From contig CAOLHI010000416.1 in the NCBI GenBank assembly GCA_948474755.1, forward strand, positions 62,001 through 126,000: a stretch of DNA of 64,000 bases, read 5' to 3'. This DNA is from Ctenosaura bakeri. Its lineage: Eukaryota > Chordata > Lepidosauria > Squamata > Iguanidae. The notes under the pieces are model-generated. The model made no database searches and had not been told where the DNA came from. It saw only the letters and a program-made list of their open reading frames with translations. Shown here in pieces: positions 58,943 through 64,000 of the stretch. A program made the translations under genes and the position numbers. Each line of letters begins with the position of its first letter. Position 1 is the stretch's first letter.

Positions 58943-59180
58943 GAGCCAGCATGTTGTAATGATTTGAGCATTGGACTAGGACTGTGGAGACCAGGATTCG
59001 ACTCCCTGCTTGGCCATAGAAACTCACTGGGTGATCTTGGACAAGTCACACTCTTTCGGGCGTAGGGGAAGGCAAAAGGCAAACCATCTCTGAACAAATC
59101 TGGCCAAGAAAAATCTGTGATAGATTTGCCTTAGGGTCACCGTAAGCTGAAAATAACTTGAAGACATACAACAATAATCA
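58943..59180 (+). mobile_element. Sauria-type SINE, full length
   Basis: Head AGCCAGCATGTTGTAATGAT, GAGCATTGGACTAGGACTGT, B box GGATTCGACTCCC. Middle CTCACTGGGTGATCTTGGAC. Tail GTCACCGTAAGCTGAAAATA, CATACAACAATAATC. Confidence 0.85.
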
Positions 59181-59189
59181 AAATTTCAT

Positions 59190-59262
59190 AGAATCATACA
59201 GTTGGAAGAGACCACAGAGGCCATCAAGTCCTATTTTCCTGGCTAAGCAGAATAATCACATT
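59190..59262 (-). mobile_element. CR1 LINE 3' end, short
   Basis: TCATAGAATCATACAGTTGG and AAGAGACCACAGAGGCCATC are the reversed CR1 terminus. It adjoins the Sauria-type SINE that ends at about 59178. Confidence 0.7.
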
Positions 59263-59334
59263 GTTGTTCTGCTATCATAACACCATGTGATATGCATTAC
59301 AAGTGGCAGCACTCTCCATGTAATAAAAATAATT

Positions 59335-60115
59335 GTGTTTTTTTCCCCTATTATTTTTTTATTAAGTAAAAAAGAAGAAAAAACACAACCAAGCATACAA
59401 AACAACAAAAAATATGTTCATATAAACTTTAACAAACATCTTAACCTACACATGACTAAACTAAGGCCATTTCCATGCTACACTGTTATAGTGCTATTAT
59501 TCCACTTTAAACATCCAGTGGAATTATGGGGTTTGTAGTTTACTGAGGCCAAAGAGCTCTCTAGCTGAGAATTCTAAATGCCCCTCCCTAAACTACAAAC
59601 CCCAGGATTCCACAGGATGTTGAAAGTGGAATAATAGCACTATAATAGTATAGTGTGGAAATGGCCTTAAACTTAAAAAAAAATGCTAAAAATTGGTTCT
59701 TGCCCTTGTTGCAAACAGTACATATTGTTTAAGCATATACATCTAACTACTGAATCATTCATTTTATCCTGTAGTTGTTAATTATTGCTAATCACTTATC
59801 ATTTTAGTTATTTACTTACTTAGTTTATCAGATTCATACCTCATTGTTAACTTACGGTAACCTAGGTTAGTTTATACTAATCAAAGGACAATAATCATCT
59901 ACATAAAAAATAACATTTTAAAACAACAGTATATCTTCTAGGTCTGCTTTTATACTTCTCATGTAGTAATATAAATTTTAAGTTTCAGAACTTATCATCT
60001 GACTGCCTTCAGTTTTTTTAACAAATCAATCAGCTACTTCCATTCAGACAAACATTCATTTTGTGTTCTGCCTTTTTTCCTGTGCATAAAATAATTGCAA
60101 TTTTAACTTACAACT
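59335..60115 (-). mobile_element. Possible L1-like LINE 3' region interrupted by a MITE
   Basis: It begins with TTTTTTTCCCCTATTATTTT and ATTAAGTAAAAAAGAAG, followed by low-complexity AT-rich DNA that resumes after the MITE at 59666. No reading frame was found. The call rests on composition and the T-rich start only. Confidence 0.3.
59465..59666. mobile_element. PIF/Harbinger-like MITE, 202 bp
   Basis: Termini GGCCATTTCC and GGAAATGGCC, flanked by TAA and TTA. The same family core as 52029-52229 is intact. It is inserted in an A/T-rich LINE-like stretch. Confidence 0.78.
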
Positions 60116-60605
60116 TATTTTTGTTTTGTAGGAAAATGGTCAGATCACATGTAGTGTGCAGCTTGGCATTTGAGATATTGCTGAACATCATATAAAAATC
60201 TGGCCAAGGCAAATAAAACATGTACCACAAAATACCCCTTCTAATACACTGTAGTCTAGCTGTTGTACTGGTGTTCAGGATCACAGTCCTAGTTAATTTC
60301 TATTTGTTTACAGTATAAACAGATAAGTGATCTGTTGAAGCTGCTTTATTACCCCACACTAGGTGTCAGTGTTAACTTACCTGATTCTTCAACTCAGGTA
60401 TTTGTTTTCTGTGTAGCAGAGCAAGTTATATACCTAGGATTAACACAGGTATGAAGTATTATTAATACAGCTTATCTAGAATATCAGTGAAGGTAGTGAA
60501 ATTGCTGGTTTTGGACATGTTTATTAAAGTGAAGATTTTGCATTGATCACCTGTAGCTTTTTTCCCCAAAAGCTCACATCATGTTTACTCATAAATATAA
60601 CAAAC

Positions 60606-60840
60606 AATAGCTCTTAACAACCTGAAGGCACTAGATGTCATCTGCTCTTGAAAGCTAAGCAGGGTCCGTCCTGGCTAGTGTACAGAGAGGGGATTGCTAA
60701 GGAACACCCAATGCTGTAGGCTATATTTCCGAGGAAGAAACTGGTGAAAACATTTCTGAGTATTGCTTGCTTAACAATACCTTTGAAATTCATGAGGTTG
60801 CCACAAGTTGGTAGACGACTTAAAGACACATTATACACGT
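60606..60840 (+). mobile_element. 5S rRNA-derived SINE with BovB-like tail
   Basis: The head follows 5S rRNA, including its internal promoter: GAAAGCTAAGCAGGGTCCG, CCTGGCTAGTG and the 5S 3' end ATGCTGTAGGCT. It continues into a tail ATGAGGTTGCCACAAGTTGG, TAGACGACTTAAAGACACA, alike to the Sauria SINE and BovB 3' ends. It is not a working 5S gene, because the first 20 bases and several promoter bases are altered. Confidence 0.82.
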
Positions 60841-60844
60841 GTGC

Positions 60845-62519
60845 ATACCCCCAAGCTTAAAACCTCTTGAATATGGAGGATTAATTAAATTTAGGTATTG
60901 ATGTGTGGGCTTGCTTCATATTTATTTATACCATTTTTCTCAGCTTCGTAGCCAGAAAAGCCCAGAGGAGTGATCTACAATCAATTCAAATAGAAGGCCT
61001 TTGCACATAGGCTTACAGTGTTAAAAAGACATGAGACAAAAGAAAAAAGGGAAGAGGGGAAAACTGATTTCAGCCAGGGCAGTTTAAGGCCCCTACTTTG
61101 CATGCCATCTCTATACCTTCCTATTGGAATGGCAGCTGGTGTAGATCAACGAGGCAGGAGGCTGCAGGAATCTGTAGGTATCTATAAAGCAGGGCTTTCT
61201 GAACAGTGTGCCTGACACGCGGGTCGCCTACAATCTTGGAAATGTATCTTATTATTTATAAATCATATATTTTTAAAAATATGTGAGAGGTTTTCATGAG
61301 ATATGTTGTGTCCCCATACATTTTGTTATTAAAATTTATGTATGTGTCTGTGTCTCTTATAAGGGATTATTTTAACCTCCAGTTTGCTAGCAAAACTGAA
61401 TTACTGTGTTGCAAAATGTCTAAAAAAGTGTGTCAGTAACATGAAAAGTTTGGATAGCTCTGCTATAAGGTATCATTCTTCCTTGCTTAAATGTTAGTTA
61501 TGGGCAGAGTTTGTAGCAGTGTCGAACGGTACATTTTCAAGTGCATGTCCTTTGCAGCATAGTCACTGAAGCAACTCTCCCATGGAGATTCGAAAAAATA
61601 CAAGTGACTGTGCTGCTCTAAAACCAATTCTAACAATATTCATCTCCACTAAGGACAAGTCTTTTGCAACGCTAACATGATTTATTATTTCAAGACTAAG
61701 CCACCTCCAAATACTTTGGATTTCGGTAGGGTTAGTTCATAACTATGTGCTATTGCTCAGAAAGTTTATTTCCCCTCTAACTAGTGTCGATTTGCAGATA
61801 AACTCTGAGGGACCAGGAAAGTCTGGGGTGGTGGCAGATGATGTCATGGTCCCTGCTCATCAAAAGTTCTAGAACTTTGAACCTGCATGCCCTGGTTCTG
61901 CTACACCACAGGTTTCCACTAGTTTTATTAGCTCTGTAGCAGTAGTCCAGTAGGTCAGCATAACACATGAAAATTTTATGGTCATTTATTTGGGTACATC
62001 AGCTGCTATTAAGGACGTCCAGTGCCTATAAAAAGGTCTTAGCAGCAGAACATTCTTCAATGCTGGGTGGAGCATTCTGGAACTTACAGTTCAAAGAAGT
62101 AACTTTTCCAGCCTCAAGGTGGTAGCCATGGAATGGTACCTTCCCCAGAGCAAACAGGAAGAAGGCACAGTTACAGGGAATTTGGTCCATGGATTCCAGT
62201 TGGATTATTTCTAAATAAATGAGCATATAACATCAATTGTCACCAGACTTGATTTTCCCTTCCTGGCTCCCTCCTCCTTCTCTGCTTGACCCATAGTAAC
62301 ATGTGAGCTGATCATGTGGTATGGAAGGCTTCACAGCCACAACAACAAGGCATGACTAGGATAACAAGTAGTTGCTATTGTCAGCAGTAGTCAGAAACAG
62401 GAAATATTACTGTACTAGCCAGTTTCCAGTTCCAGCCATTTCATTTCATTTCACCACCTGCCCAACCCTCTGACCTCCTGACATTAAGTCTACATTCTGT
62501 GGCTACTGAATGCATTCAT
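60845..62519. other. TRDMT1 intron 1, unassigned part
   Basis: No exon or clear repeat. 60870-60990 (CTTGAATATGGAGGATTAAT, AGCCAGAAAAGCCCAGAGGA) resembles the reverse of 53800-53940 and may be another dispersed repeat. Confidence 0.45.
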
Positions 62520-62715
62520 TCCTGCCGTGACAGCATCCTACGGGATCCTGGCATTTGTAGTTTGGGGGCCACTAGAGGAGTTCTCTGGATGAAAATGATA
62601 AATGACCCTTCCTAAACTGCAAATCCCAGAATTGCATATGGATTGCATATGAGGTTGCCATGGCCGTTAAAGTGGAGTCACGGTGCTATAACAATGTAAT
62701 ATGAAAGGACCCGTC
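62520..62715. mobile_element. Decayed MITE of the same group
   Basis: It contains GGGATCCTGGCATTTGTAG, AAACTGCAAATCCCAGAATT and CGGTGCTATAACAATGTAAT, then ends near AAAGGACCC. An internal GATTGCATATG is repeated directly. The left boundary is approximate. Confidence 0.45.
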
Positions 62716-64000
62716 ATTAGGTTGTTTTTGGTATCCCATACCTTCACTTTCAGTTGTGGTGCGTTTGGGATCAGTTTTCTGACCCTGGAATCCTTTGGGG
62801 CTGGACAGATGGCCAAAAATACCCCCCTCCAAGCCCCAACAACAACCTCCTCCAATCTGGAGGTAATCTGCAGTCTACTTCTGATTTTTAAGAACAAGTA
62901 TTTTTGGATGTTTAACAATGCACAGGGAGAGGAGGCTGTAATCTTCTTAAAAGGGGCATTGCTGCTCTTCGAAACTTCCAGATGTGGCAGTTAGCCTCTC
63001 CTTTTTGTTCCCTAGGAAAATTGCAATCAAGGGGGAAGGAGGTCTGGAGGTGTTGAGGACCACAAAAATAGCCCTGGGCAGGCCACATTTTGCCCCCTCC
63101 ATCTTGACTTTAGATCCCTCTCTTTTAAATGTTAGTTGTACTTGTTCAAGTGTTGGGGTTTACCAAGACTTGCTGAAGCCTCCCTCTTACACATCAGAGA
63201 CACTGTTTTGATTGCACTAATGATGGTACAGAAATAGTTGTAAGCCCATAATTATTCATTATTTTATTTATTTGTGTGCTATATATGTTGGTACACCTCA
63301 AAGAAGGTCAAAGATGATGCACATGGCTCTTTTACCCCTTATAACATCCTTGTAAGGTGGGGCAAGCTGAGACAGAATGCCTTTTAAAAAAAAAGTCTGC
63401 TCCCAAATGCCCTCTAAAGAGTGCACAAGGCATTTTCATCAAGATTTGGGAGACCCCTGGGTCAATTTAGCTCCAGGAGAGGTCTCGTTTAAACAGGAAG
63501 CAAATAGGAAGTGACTTCCACCGACTTCCTCTTCTTAAGGATGGCCCTCAAACATGATAAAAATGCCACCATGTTTCCTATATTTGGGGGCATCTTGAGA
63601 CAAAAAAAATATGCAGGTATGTTTGCTATGTGGGTGTTTTGTGTATTTTTTTTTAAGGACTTTCTTTCTTGCTTGCTTGCTTGCTTTCTTGCTTTCTGGC
63701 ACTAAAGTGTCCAAGTGGAAATGTCAGAAGCCAATGTCTGGCTGATTAGATTCCCAGCAGCCTTCTTACTGTGCAGATATTTTATTTTGTCCGTGAAAAT
63801 GAGATAGTTGTTTGAGACAGGCAAACCCAAACATACTTCAAGGATCTGGCTATGAACTGTCCTTTCCGATATCTCAGCAAACACCTGTGTATATGTGACT
63901 CAAGTTCAAGGTCAGTTTGTAGTGACCCTTTTGATGCAAGTGATAAACAGAAACAAGTTCCACAGGGATTTGTTCAGTTTCAGGGAAATAAAGGCTGTCA
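62716..64000. other. TRDMT1 intron 1, last part of the window
   Basis: No TRDMT1 exon 2 found. 63250-63370 (TTATTTTATTTATTTGTGTG, CCTTGTAAGGTGGGGCAAGC) resembles a reversed SINE tail. Confidence 0.45.
63658..63700. repeat. (CTTG)n/(CTTT)n microsatellite
   Basis: CTTTCTTTCTTGCTTGCTTG, CTTGCTTTCTTGCTTTC. Confidence 0.88.

Larger units (their letters stand above)
52447..64000 (+). other. TRDMT1: TRDMT1 intron 1 (continues past the window)
   Basis: No downstream TRDMT1 exon could be recognised. I looked for the VVAAIDVN/NEVYKYNFP exon and the SPPCQPFT motif exon on the plus strand and found neither. The stretch holds MITEs, SINEs, Tigger-like elements and AT-rich filler. Confidence 0.65.

Noticed and set aside
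60580..60605. TRDMT1 exon 2 candidate (HKYNK resembling VYKYN)
   Set aside because: Only three residues agree and a stop follows at once; no acceptor or conserved AIDVN before it.
60625..60730. 5S rRNA gene
   Set aside because: The 5' end is missing, internal promoter bases are changed and a SINE tail follows directly, so it is a SINE head.
1..64000. CRISPR arrays, bacterial operons, riboswitches
   Set aside because: The window is vertebrate nuclear DNA with spliced genes; tandem repeats present are a minisatellite and microsatellites without spacer structure.

Overview
The window is vertebrate nuclear DNA, most likely from a squamate reptile (a lizard, perhaps iguanian). Two things support this. 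It carries a nine-exon vimentin gene whose exon sizes match the vertebrate gene, and its dispersed repeats are those typical of squamates: tRNA-headed Sauria-type SINEs ending in (ACA/CAA)n tails, a BovB/RTE LINE, CR1 LINEs and 5S rRNA-derived SINEs. No bacterial or organellar genes are present.

Layout. Positions 1-4440 are intergenic sequence downstream of vimentin. Vimentin (VIM) occupies about 4441-23163 on the minus strand. All nine coding exons can be placed with GT-AG borders, giving a 461-residue protein. Intron 2 is about 10.1 kb and holds most of the repeats. A TATA/CCAAT promoter lies in a CpG- and G-rich island at about 22.3-23.8 kb. From 23.8 to 52.2 kb there is no recognisable protein-coding gene. 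That stretch is a mosaic of SINEs, CR1 and L1-like LINE pieces, Tigger/pogo-like DNA transposons (one with an internal 90-bp minisatellite), PIF/Harbinger-like MITEs, one solo retroviral LTR inserted in a DNA transposon, and a probable local duplication that carries its SINE.

At 52.38 kb on the plus strand lies coding exon 1 of TRDMT1 (DNMT2, the tRNA-Asp cytosine-38 methyltransferase) in a small CpG island. Exons 2 onward were not found, so the gene continues beyond 64 kb and 52447-64000 is its first intron. VIM and TRDMT1 are thus head to head, about 29 kb apart, as they are in mammals (conserved synteny).

The most unusual structure is a 180-bp, almost perfect, spacer-less palindrome at 52949-53128. 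It is a self-complementary MITE inserted with a 3-bp target duplication into an older related MITE, about 500 bp inside TRDMT1 intron 1. No new protein system was found. What is of interest is the vimentin gene structure, its 3'UTR and promoter, and the nested mobile-element architecture. Boundaries of repeats marked approximate were judged by eye.
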